From an uncultured Clostridia bacterium (lineage in GTDB: Bacteria; Bacillota; Clostridia; Oscillospirales; Ruminococcaceae), in contig CALGTU010000127.1 of assembly GCA_937901465.1 (NCBI GenBank), positions 1 through 7,242 of the forward strand: a stretch of DNA of 7,242 bases, given 5' to 3'. This document shows positions 1-5,963 of the stretch, one piece after another. A program made the translations under genes and the position numbers. Positions within the stretch are counted from its first letter, which is position 1. Every line of letters begins with the position of its first letter. Below the pieces are notes generated by a model that was given only the letters and a program-made list of their open reading frames with translations, was not told where the DNA came from and ran no database searches.

Positions 1-719
1 TCTATCGTTTCAAGAAAATATTTATCCTCAACTTTTGTGTAGTCAAAATCAAGTGACTTTATCTTTTCTTTCAGTTCATCGTGCGTCATAGCGTCATTTA
101 AGCGATAGGCATAACAATATTCCTCAACGATTTCTGTTTCTGAAAGTATATTTTCGTATTCTTCTTCTGTTACAAATATAAGCCCGAAAAGACTGCTTTC
201 AACTGCTGTATCAGAAAGTTTATTCATAGGGCTGTCGTATTCGGGGACAGTTCCTATACCCGTTACGATAAGTTTTCTATCGCATATTTGGGCAGTATCA
301 CCGAGCGAAATATTATGCTCTTCGCTGTAACGCTTTTCGATAACTGCCTCACCCTCTTTTTCGGGAAGTCTGCCCTCATCGATATGAATGAGATTTATAT
401 TTTCTCTTTTCTTCATAAGCCTTAGTGTCGAGCCGTCATCCATTTTAACATCGGCAGAAAACATCTTTTCGATAGTAACTCCGTTTTCCGAAATTTCTTC
501 TTCCTGCTCTTTTGTCAGCGGAAGAAAAACGCTGAACTGTCCGTCTTCAATCTTATTTTTCTCTGTAAGGTCGGTTGTTCCCGTGATAATCGTTTCAGCA
601 GCGCCCACGATAGCGATGATTATAAACATTCCTGCGATTATCATTAAAAGAAGTGCGAGATAACGGGCGAAGTTCTCTTTTAAATCACGAAGTATCCTTT
701 TATTAAGCACCTTGTTCAT
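1..719 (-). CDS. FtsX/MacB-type ABC transporter permease, N-terminal part (runs off window)
   Basis: I translated this minus-strand frame by eye; it stays open from ATG (719-717) to the window edge, giving about 239 residues. The protein begins MNKVLNKRILRDLKENFARY, a basic juxtamembrane helix, followed by one hydrophobic segment (about residues 21-41, LALLLMIIAGMFIIIAIVGA). A long polar and acidic stretch comes next, which should be extracytoplasmic. One N-terminal membrane helix followed by a large outside domain is the FtsX/MacB permease plan; the C-terminal helices would lie beyond base 1. The start codon shares its A with the TAA stop of the ATPase gene (TAATG), so the two are translationally coupled and should form one complex. 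Substrate cannot be read. Such pairs in Firmicutes export peptides or drugs, or act on the cell envelope. Confidence 0.85.
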   Translation of the reverse strand, partial: MNKVLNKRILRDLKENFARYLALLLMIIAGMFIIIAIVGAAETIITGTTDLTEKNKIEDGQFSVFLPLTKEQEEEISENGVTIEKMFSADVKMDDGSTLRLMKKRENINLIHIDEGRLPEKEGEAVIEKRYSEEHNISLGDTAQICDRKLIVTGIGTVPEYDSPMNKLSDTAVESSLFGLIFVTEEEYENILSETEIVEEYCYAYRLNDAMTHDELKEKIKSLDFDYTKVEDKYFLETI

Positions 720-1420
720 TATAAATCCTCCAACTGAGAAGCAGGTATTCTTGTTTCGTTTATGTATTCTTTTTTGATAAGTCCGTCTTTTACGATTATT
801 ACCTTATGCACCATATTCTTTATCGAATTATTGTGGGTAACTATCAGCATTGTTGTTCCGTATTTTTCGTTGATTTTTTCAAGAAGAACTAAAATATCCC
901 TCGATGTCTTACTGTCAAGCGCACCCGTAGGTTCATCGCATAAAAGAAGTTTCGGGTTTTTGACAAGTGCTCTTGCTATTGCGCATCTTTGTTGCTGACC
1001 GCCTGAAAGTTGCGAGGGGAATTTGTTCTGATGTTCTGTAAGACCTAAAGTTTCTAAAAGTTCATCAACATCAAGCGGATTTTCGGAAAGGTATTCGCAG
1101 ACAAGGATATTTTCACGGACAGTTAAATTCGGAACTAAATTATAGAACTGAAAGATAAATCCCAAATTATCTCTGCGATAGTCTGAAAGTGCATCGGGTT
1201 TAAGACCGAAGATTTCTTTTCCGTCAACCTTAACAGAACCACTGTCCATTTCGTCAAGTCCACCTATGCAGTTGAGGAGTGTTGATTTTCCGCTACCACT
1301 CGTCCCCTGAATTACGCACATCTGACCCTTTTCGAGTCCCGTTGTTATTCCCTTTAAAACCTGAATGTAGTTTCCGTCGTTGCCATAACTTTTCTTTACT
1401 TCTTTTACTTCAAGATACAT
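719..1420 (-). CDS. ABC transporter ATP-binding protein, MacB/LolD-type
   Basis: This is the ATPase partner of the downstream permease, hydrolysing ATP on the cytoplasmic face. From the preferred start at 1420 it is 233 residues, a normal length. All key motifs are intact: Walker A GTSGSGKST (39-47), Q-loop in FQFYNL (Q91), signature LSGGQ (138-142), Walker B LLLCDEPTG with catalytic Glu163, D-loop ALD, and switch His196. GLKPDALSDYRRDNLGFIFQ and VTHN are typical of the MacB/LolD/FtsE branch. An in-frame ATG five codons earlier (1435-1433) is rejected as the start, because its own bases form the GGAGGT Shine-Dalgarno lying 7 bases before the ATG at 1420. The gene sits behind two copies of the operator word also found at the tetR promoter, so it is probably repressed by that regulator. 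Confidence 0.95.
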   Translation of the reverse strand: MYLEVKEVKKSYGNDGNYIQVLKGITTGLEKGQMCVIQGTSGSGKSTLLNCIGGLDEMDSGSVKVDGKEIFGLKPDALSDYRRDNLGFIFQFYNLVPNLTVRENILVCEYLSENPLDVDELLETLGLTEHQNKFPSQLSGGQQQRCAIARALVKNPKLLLCDEPTGALDSKTSRDILVLLEKINEKYGTTMLIVTHNNSIKNMVHKVIIVKDGLIKKEYINETRIPASQLEDL

Positions 1421-1427
1421 AATTGCT

Positions 1428-1433
1428 ACCTCC
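1428..1433 (-). promoter_or_regulatory. Shine-Dalgarno that fixes the ATPase start
   Basis: On the minus strand this reads GGAGGT, 7 bases before the ATG at 1420. It overlaps the alternative upstream ATG (1435-1433), whose G is the first base of the GGAGGT. This supports the shorter ATPase. Confidence 0.85.
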
Positions 1434-1440
1434 ATAATTT

Positions 1441-1457
1441 ACATAACAATGTTATGT
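1441..1457. promoter_or_regulatory. TetR-type operator, ABC leader, proximal site
   Basis: A perfect palindrome, ACATAACA-A-TGTTATGT (8+1+8), ends about 20 bases before the ATPase start codon. Its core CATAAC-AAT-GTTATG (1442-1456) matches the word found at 1507-1521 and twice at 2205-2232. The recurrence at both the transporter and the tetR promoter suggests the regulator encoded at 1562-2188 binds here. Its place beside the ribosome binding site would suit a roadblock. Binding is inferred, not shown. Confidence 0.75.
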
Positions 1458-1467
1458 TTTGTTATTT

Positions 1468-1484
1468 AAAAAAAGCCTTCCGGC
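1468..1484 (-). other. Short GNRA hairpin with T7 tract in ABC leader
   Basis: On the minus strand GCC-GGAA-GGC is followed directly by seven T. The stem is only 3 bp, closed by a GNRA-type loop, then a T-T mismatch and an A-T pair. It lies between the two operators in the likely 5' leader. It could be a weak pause or attenuator, or chance. Confidence 0.25.
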
Positions 1485-1502
1485 ATAATTCACTCTGTTT
1501 AG

Positions 1503-1525
1503 ATAACATAACAGCGTTATGTTAT
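1503..1525. promoter_or_regulatory. TetR-type operator, ABC promoter, distal site
   Basis: A perfect 23-base palindrome made of two tandem ATAAC units, an AGC centre, and two tandem GTTAT units. The inner core CATAAC-AGC-GTTATG (1507-1521) is the shared operator word. The doubled half-sites leave room for alternative or cooperative dimer placement. The site lies just downstream of the tetR terminator and overlaps the best -10 candidate of the ABC operon. Confidence 0.75.
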
Positions 1526-1534
1526 GTTCGTAAA
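1505..1534 (-). promoter_or_regulatory. Tentative promoter of the ABC operon
   Basis: The best candidate is a weak pair on the minus strand, TTTACG (1534-1529) and TATGTT (1510-1505), 18 bases apart and inside the distal operator. It would give a leader of roughly 75-80 bases holding the hairpin and the proximal operator. Neither box is close to consensus. Read-through from the tetR promoter is an alternative source of transcription. Confidence 0.35.
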
Positions 1535-1556
1535 ATAAACCGCGTTGTGCGGTTTA
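1526..1556 (-). terminator. Rho-independent terminator after tetR
   Basis: A perfect 8-bp stem, TAAACCGC (1536-1543) with GCGGTTTA (1549-1556), closes a 5-base loop. It begins 5 bases after the tetR TGA (1564-1562). On the minus strand it is followed by TTTTAC, a short U tract, so termination may be partial and some read-through into the ABC genes is possible. Confidence 0.65.
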
Positions 1557-1561
1557 CTTTA

Positions 1562-2188
1562 TCAGTCAAGGACAGTTTCCGTCCAGTTGTGCATAGTCAT
1601 TTTAAAGACCTTCTTTATGCTTTCGAGCGCCTTTTTCTCATCGGGCTCATGGATAACAAGCTGAACAAAAGAGTCAACAACGATATGAACTACAAGATGA
1701 AGCATATATTTGTTGAGTTTTTTCTTCTTGCCTGTTTTTTCAGAAATCTTATCCATCATTTCAATACTTTTGTTTTCGGTTATCTCAACTATTCTGTCTA
1801 CGATATTTTCATATTCCGACCCCTGAGATTTGGTAAGAACAAGCATCGCAACATCGTAATTGCTGTAAATATGATGAATGAGAAGTTGCGCGATTTCGCT
1901 ATGGTCATCTATATATTCATCGGGTTCTGCATCAGGGTCAGCACCTGCAACGAGGTCTTCATCTTCTTCAAAATGCGCCTGCATAATTTCAAAAATGCCG
2001 TCAACAGCCTTTCCGACGATTGCTTTAAAAAGGTCTGCCTTATCTTCAAAGAAGAAATAAAGTGCGCCCGTTGTAACGCCTGCGTCACTGCATATCGAAC
2101 GCAGAGATGCCTTGTTATAGCCTTTTTCCATAAATTCAGCCTTGGCGCTTTTTATGAGCAATTCACGGGTTTCTTTATCCTGTGCCAT
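1562..2188 (-). CDS. TetR/AcrR-family transcriptional regulator (of the ABC operon)
   Basis: A 208-residue protein, normal for the family. The N-terminal DNA-binding domain is clear: helix 1 around ETRELLIKSAKAEFMEKGY (6-24), then the helix-turn-helix SLRSICSDAGVTTGALYFFF (28-47) and the family's following K-x-x-L-F (KADLF, 50-54). The rest is a helical ligand-binding and dimerisation domain that cannot be assigned a ligand. An acidic stretch (about 74-97) is unusual and may be a flexible loop. Translation starts at ATG 2188 behind AAAGGAGGT (2203-2195), spaced 6 bases. Its promoter has a double operator at the transcription start, and the same word occurs twice before the ABC genes. It is therefore probably an autorepressor and a repressor of the efflux-type transporter, released by a compound the transporter handles. 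That last step is inference. Confidence 0.92.
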   Translation of the reverse strand: MAQDKETRELLIKSAKAEFMEKGYNKASLRSICSDAGVTTGALYFFFEDKADLFKAIVGKAVDGIFEIMQAHFEEDEDLVAGADPDAEPDEYIDDHSEIAQLLIHHIYSNYDVAMLVLTKSQGSEYENIVDRIVEITENKSIEMMDKISEKTGKKKKLNKYMLHLVVHIVVDSFVQLVIHEPDEKKALESIKKVFKMTMHNWTETVLD

Positions 2189-2204
2189 AAGATGACCTCC
2201 TTTG

Positions 2205-2232
2205 CATAACGTTGTTACGTAACACCGTTATC
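2205..2232. promoter_or_regulatory. Double TetR operator at the tetR start site
   Basis: Bases 2206-2231 form a 26-base palindrome with one mismatched pair, centred on GTTAC/GTAAC. It resolves into two overlapping operator words: CATAAC-GTT-GTTACG (2205-2219) and CGTAAC-ACC-GTTATC (2218-2232), centres 13 bases apart. It begins within the -10 box and covers the expected transcription start and the leader up to the ribosome binding site. Bound repressor should block tetR transcription. Confidence 0.8.
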
Positions 2233-2258
2233 TTAACATACCGATATTTGTTTGTCAA
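2230..2258 (-). promoter_or_regulatory. Sigma-A promoter of tetR
   Basis: On the minus strand TTGACA (2258-2253), a 17-base spacer and TAAGAT (2235-2230) form a near-consensus promoter. Transcription would start near 2223, inside the double operator, about 35 bases before the tetR start codon. Confidence 0.85.
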
Positions 2259-2307
2259 GGGGTTTTTGAAAAATTTTTTTCAGTGGAACAAATGAGAAAA
2301 TATGGTA

Positions 2308-2336
2308 TTGTATTCCAGAAAGGATTGTGATACAAT
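2308..2336 (+). promoter_or_regulatory. Sigma-A promoter, extended -10, of the lipoprotein gene
   Basis: TTGTAT (2308-2313), a 17-base spacer and TACAAT (2331-2336), with TG at 2328-2329 giving an extended -10. Transcription would start near 2343. The promoter diverges from that of tetR, with about 50 bases between the two -35 boxes. Confidence 0.8.
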
Positions 2337-2349
2337 GTAATCGGTTACA
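2336..2349. promoter_or_regulatory. Candidate CcpA cre site (LacI-type operator)
   Basis: TGTAATCGGTTACA fits every position of the published cre consensus TGWAANCGNTNWCA. It is a 14-base palindrome with a central CG and one mismatched pair. It starts at the last base of the -10 and spans the predicted transcription start, the placement expected for repression. Another LacI-family repressor could bind instead. No ccpA gene is in the window. Confidence 0.55.
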
Positions 2350-2372
2350 AAACCACGAAAGGAATGAAAAAA

Positions 2373-3599
2373 ATGAAAAAAGCACTTTCTCTCTCCTTAG
2401 CACTTCTTATGTCAGCACTTCTCTTTGTCGGTTGCGCAAAGGCTGACGAAAAGGAAGAAGTCGTTACAACAACCGAAGTTTCTTCCGATGTTCCCGAAAC
2501 AAAGACAAGCGAAACAACAACGGAAGCCCCCGAAACAGAGGCTACTACAACAGAAGCATCTGCGACAGAAACTCCCGAAGAAACAGAAATCCCCGAAGAA
2601 ACAACTGCACCTGTAACAGAAGCACCCACAACCGAGGCTACTACTATTGCTACTACTGCTACTACAACAGTTGCAACAACTGCGAAAGCAGAAGTTCCCA
2701 CAGAAAGCCGTATCACACTCAGCGGAAACGCGAGCGACAAATTCATAGCAGACAAATACTGTTATGCCGAAAGCGACAAGGTTATACTCTATTTTGAAAA
2801 GGGCGTTGAAATCAGAGGCGATATGTTAAAAACAGCCGAAGAAGTAATCGATGACCTTGAAAACTATACAGGTCTTAAATTCAGCAAGAACTATCAGGGT
2901 AATGAATATTATGCTCACACCATAGAACTTTTAGAACCCGAAATGAACAGATTCAAAAGTGTAAACCCCGATCTTAAAAAAGTAAACATCTATGTTGTTG
3001 ACCTCGGAAAGAGAATTCAATATGCCGAGCAGACAGGAATCGTTGTTGAATCTTCTGACTTTTATCATGAAGAAACATTCTGTCAGTCTCTCTATCACGA
3101 ACTCACACATCTTCTTCATTTAAGAAACGGAAAATCTCTCGAAAGCACCCTCAATGAAGGTTTTGCATTACATACAGCATATGAAACTCTCAAAAAACGC
3201 AAGTCAGCACCCTGGAGCATAATCCAGTATTTCGGAAACGGATATCAGCTTGACCCCACTCTTTTCGACCAGAAGGACGCAGGTTTCAGATATGTCTTTG
3301 ATAAAAAAGATGACAACTATCATTACGGTTTCAGATTTGTTACATTCATCTATCAGACATATGGCCCTGATGTTATGAACAAGATCATAAGCGATGCAAC
3401 AGCATCAGGTTTCGATGTAAGTTATTCAGGCGGACCTGATAACCGATTTTCAGAAGCAAAGAATGAAGAGCTTAAAAAGATAATCAAGAGAAACACATCT
3501 GAAGATGTATTCGAAAAATTCTCTGTCTGGGTAAAGAACAACTGGGCAAACGAAGAAAAAGAATACTACGATTATATGCAGTCGGTAGGACTTCTTTAA
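2373..3599 (+). CDS. Secreted lipoprotein, gluzincin-type zinc metallopeptidase (peptidase MA-like)
   Basis: The protein is 408 residues from the preferred start. A signal peptide (MKKALSLS..., hydrophobic to about residue 20) ends in a lipobox LFVGC, so Cys21 should be lipidated and the protein held outside the membrane. Residues about 30-105 are a Thr/Glu/Pro/Ala linker that should be extended. The folded part carries HELTH (242-246), the HExxH zinc site, and LNEGFALH with Glu262 as the likely third ligand, 15 residues after the second His. This is a gluzincin layout like the peptidase MA-like families. Substrate is unknown; a surface or host protein is plausible. An ATG at 2364 abuts the AAAGGA motif, while the in-frame ATG at 2373 is 9 bases from it, so 2373 is chosen. 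It is monocistronic, with its own promoter, a cre-like site and a terminator. Confidence 0.85.
   Translation: MKKALSLSLALLMSALLFVGCAKADEKEEVVTTTEVSSDVPETKTSETTTEAPETEATTTEASATETPEETEIPEETTAPVTEAPTTEATTIATTATTTVATTAKAEVPTESRITLSGNASDKFIADKYCYAESDKVILYFEKGVEIRGDMLKTAEEVIDDLENYTGLKFSKNYQGNEYYAHTIELLEPEMNRFKSVNPDLKKVNIYVVDLGKRIQYAEQTGIVVESSDFYHEETFCQSLYHELTHLLHLRNGKSLESTLNEGFALHTAYETLKKRKSAPWSIIQYFGNGYQLDPTLFDQKDAGFRYVFDKKDDNYHYGFRFVTFIYQTYGPDVMNKIISDATASGFDVSYSGGPDNRFSEAKNEELKKIIKRNTSEDVFEKFSVWVKNNWANEEKEYYDYMQSVGLL
2460..2687 (+). repeat. Low-complexity Thr/Glu linker-coding repeat
   Basis: This stretch encodes about 76 residues, 29 of them Thr, in degenerate units such as TTTEAPETEA, TTTEAS and APTTEATT. 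The DNA repeats imperfectly: GAGGCTACTAC occurs at 2538-2548 and again at 2634-2644, and a GCTACTACT-type run follows. It is in frame inside the lipoprotein and probably acts as a wall-spanning stalk. Its length may vary between strains. Confidence 0.8.
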
Positions 3600-3614
3600 A
3601 ATAAAATAAAATAA

Positions 3615-3642
3615 GGCACATGGAAAACCCATGTGCCTTTTT
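3615..3642. terminator. Bidirectional rho-independent terminator
   Basis: A perfect 9-bp stem, GGCACATGG (3615-3623) with CCATGTGCC (3629-3637), closes a 5-base loop. On the plus strand TTTTT follows, ending the lipoprotein transcript. On the minus strand the A-rich run 3600-3614 reads as TTATTTTATTTT, so it also ends the convergent phosphotransferase operon, whose stop codon is 8 bases from the stem. Confidence 0.92.
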
Positions 3643-3645
3643 GTT

Positions 3646-5949
3646 TTATTCAATAATAGTAACCGTTCCCGATGTTCCGTCGACCTTGACTCTGTCGCCC
3701 GTTTTCAGTATTCCCGAAGCGCACTGACAACTTACAACGGCAGGGATACCGAGTTCTCTCGCAACGATTACTGCGTGTGAAAGTGGCGCACCTATATCGG
3801 TAATAAGTGCTGATGCTTTGGGGAAAAGTTTTATCCATCCAATATTCGCTGCCTTAACGACAAGTATCTCGCCTTTTTTAAATTCATCGGCTTCGTCTAC
3901 CGAATTCATAACTCTTACTATTCCCTCTGTCTGACCAGAGGAGCCTGCAACGCCTCTGATAACTCCGTCTGTTTCGTCAGAACAGTTTTCGCCCGATTTA
4001 TAAAATCCCGTCGCACTACCACTCTGCTTCCATTCTTCAAATGTAAATCTTCCCGAGATTATACTTGGGAAAGTAGGCATTGCCATCTGTTCTTCGTATA
4101 TTTTTCGACGGACAGATATTTTTTCGGAAAAATCTGTTTTCTCTGAAAGACAAGCCTTTACTTCGCTGAGATATAGCATAAAGATATCGTCTTTATAGCC
4201 TGTGAATTCTCCTGCTTTTAAAAGATATTCCCTTATAACGCAGAAAAGACGAAGAGCATCGCTTCTTACTTTTTCACGGTCATAAACTGCCTTTGAATAT
4301 TTTTTGAGTATTCTTTCAAGCCAGTCTGTCTTTGTGGGATAAAGTTTCTTGAATTCTGCTATCGCTTTTTTATGGCGTTCTTCCTGCGCAGATTTCATTT
4401 CATAGGCATTTATTCCCGATTCGATATAATCACGGATTGCGTTTTCGGGGAAATCGGGGTTTTCATAAGGATAAGGCATCGAAAGTTCGAGTTCGTCTGC
4501 GTGGCGATGACCATATCTTGAAATATATTCTTCCCTTGTCATTCTTTTATTTACAACATCATCAATGGCAAGAAGTGTTCCTATACTTTCGATATTTCCG
4601 TTTTCGGAACTATCAGAAAGAAGTCTGTCGGCAAGTTCTGCGCCACATAATTTTTCGAGTTGTTCTCTTGTCGAAAAGAGCGATTTGAGAGAAAGTGCCG
4701 TTGCTATTGCAGATAGCGTCTTCATCATATAGGGCTCGCATTTTTCGCTCCATATTCCGCTAAGTTCTTCTGCTGATGATGAGTTTCTTATTTCGTCTAT
4801 AAGTCCGTTTCCGATTTCGATAATGCGGTTTTTGAAATCTTTTCCGAAATTCACCTTTTTGATATTCTTGGCGGGTGCGCCCGTAATAAGTCCCCTTATC
4901 TTTTTAAGGAATGTCTTTTTATCAAAAGGATATACGGGTATTTCAAAATCAGAGGGTATTCCGCCTGCAAGTTCTGAAATTGCCTTAAAAGCCTTTTCCT
5001 TTGAAGCACCGAATGACATCACCATAGAACAAAGTCCGCTTATATTAAGATAAAGCTGACCACAGACATTTGAAATGAGGGGTATTCCTAAAGTGTCGAT
5101 AAGCAGTTTTAAAATGCCGTATGTTACGGGTGAAACGGGACGGAGAAAAATCTCGCCGACATTTGTTTTCGAAAGCAGAAGTTCACCGCATAAAGAGTCG
5201 TTTATTCTGAATTCGTCATAGTTGTTTTTATAAAGCGTTGTTATGGGGCGCGCCTGTAAGATATATAGTTTTCCCTTTGATACTGCCCATTCCATATCAA
5301 CCTGACAGCCGAAGATTTTAACGGCCTTTTTCGCGTATTTAAACATCTTTTCGGCATAGGGCTTTATTTCTTCTGCGCCTTCGAAACTATATCTCACTGC
5401 GTTTATCTTGAAACTTCCGTCAAAGCCTTCGCCCGATACAAGTTCTTCCCCTCTGCCTTTTACAAAGTTGCCCGTTATGAATTCTGTTCCCGCAGTAACG
5501 GCATCGGCAGTAAAAAGCACTCCTGCGTACTTTGCAGGAACATAACGCTGTATTATTACCCCTATATTTCCGCTTTCTGTATTTCTTTCATCGGCATAAA
5601 CGCCTACTCGTTCATTCTTTACAGATGACGCAACTGTTTTTACTGCTTCTGAAATTTTATCAACCGTAACATCAAGCACGGTTTCGTATGCACCCGCAAA
5701 GGAGTCGGCTTTTCCGTCTTCCCCCTCGGCAGAAGAACGCACAGCGTAGGTATAGTTTGAAGAGAGTTTCTTTATAAGGGTATCAAGTTCTTTTTCTGCT
5801 TCTTTTTTAAGTTCTCCGTTTTCGAAAGCACCCGATGATATCGCATATCCCGACGGAACGGGAAATCCCGATTTTATAAGGACATTCAGTGCCGTTGCCT
5901 TACCGCCGAAACTCATTTTGTCAAGGTCAGAAAGTTTTTTAATATACAT
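3646..5949 (-). CDS. PEP synthase/rifampin phosphotransferase-like enzyme (ATP-grasp, middle, His domains)
   Basis: The 767-residue protein has three parts. Residues 1-240 are a PPDK N-terminal ATP-binding domain: FGGKATALNVLIKSGFPVPSG (14-34), AVRSSAEGED (69-78), VIIQRYVPAKYAGVLFTAD (131-149) and DMEWAV...LYILQARPITT. Residues about 240-660 are a variable middle domain, with YGHRHADELELSMPY (479-493) resembling the GHR...E..L segment of Rph-like proteins. Residues about 665-767 are the swivelling phosphohistidine domain, GAPLSHAVIVARELGIPAVV, with catalytic His725. The His domain is C-terminal and no PEP-binding TIM barrel follows. That is the order of rifampin phosphotransferase (Rph), not PEP synthase. 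Rph moves the beta-phosphate of ATP to the drug through His. At about 100 residues shorter than typical Rph, this protein may have another substrate. It starts at ATG 5949 behind AAAGGAGAG, which overlaps the stop of the upstream tetR, so they form one operon. Family is sure; substrate is not. Confidence 0.85.
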   Translation of the reverse strand: MYIKKLSDLDKMSFGGKATALNVLIKSGFPVPSGYAISSGAFENGELKKEAEKELDTLIKKLSSNYTYAVRSSAEGEDGKADSFAGAYETVLDVTVDKISEAVKTVASSVKNERVGVYADERNTESGNIGVIIQRYVPAKYAGVLFTADAVTAGTEFITGNFVKGRGEELVSGEGFDGSFKINAVRYSFEGAEEIKPYAEKMFKYAKKAVKIFGCQVDMEWAVSKGKLYILQARPITTLYKNNYDEFRINDSLCGELLLSKTNVGEIFLRPVSPVTYGILKLLIDTLGIPLISNVCGQLYLNISGLCSMVMSFGASKEKAFKAISELAGGIPSDFEIPVYPFDKKTFLKKIRGLITGAPAKNIKKVNFGKDFKNRIIEIGNGLIDEIRNSSSAEELSGIWSEKCEPYMMKTLSAIATALSLKSLFSTREQLEKLCGAELADRLLSDSSENGNIESIGTLLAIDDVVNKRMTREEYISRYGHRHADELELSMPYPYENPDFPENAIRDYIESGINAYEMKSAQEERHKKAIAEFKKLYPTKTDWLERILKKYSKAVYDREKVRSDALRLFCVIREYLLKAGEFTGYKDDIFMLYLSEVKACLSEKTDFSEKISVRRKIYEEQMAMPTFPSIISGRFTFEEWKQSGSATGFYKSGENCSDETDGVIRGVAGSSGQTEGIVRVMNSVDEADEFKKGEILVVKAANIGWIKLFPKASALITDIGAPLSHAVIVARELGIPAVVSCQCASGILKTGDRVKVDGTSGTVTIIE

Positions 5950-5963
5950 TTACATTCTCTCCT

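Noticed and set aside
388..663. 91-residue plus-strand frame with a Ser/Ile-rich sequence
   Set aside because: It is antisense to the permease coding frame, which I could translate without interruption to the window edge. No start signal was seen.
1454..2209. 251-residue plus-strand open frame opposite tetR
   Set aside because: It is a shadow of the tetR gene, with no ribosome binding site; it overlaps the tetR terminator and operators, and its composition is not protein-like. The minus frame has full TetR features.
2345..2755. 136-residue minus-strand frame rich in Val, Ser and Ala
   Set aside because: It is the antisense reading of the Thr/Glu linker, whose repeats keep other frames open. 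It has no promoter or ribosome binding site.
4437..5053. Plus-strand frames of 76-83 residues inside the phosphotransferase gene
   Set aside because: Antisense shadows with no ribosome binding site, and overlapping conserved sense coding.
3646..5949. Calling the large enzyme PEP synthase (ppsA) or PPDK
   Set aside because: Those enzymes have the His domain in the middle and a C-terminal TIM barrel. Here the His domain is at the C-terminus and nothing follows it.
5953..5955. ATG six bases upstream as an alternative start of the phosphotransferase
   Set aside because: It is followed directly by TAA, so it cannot extend the protein.
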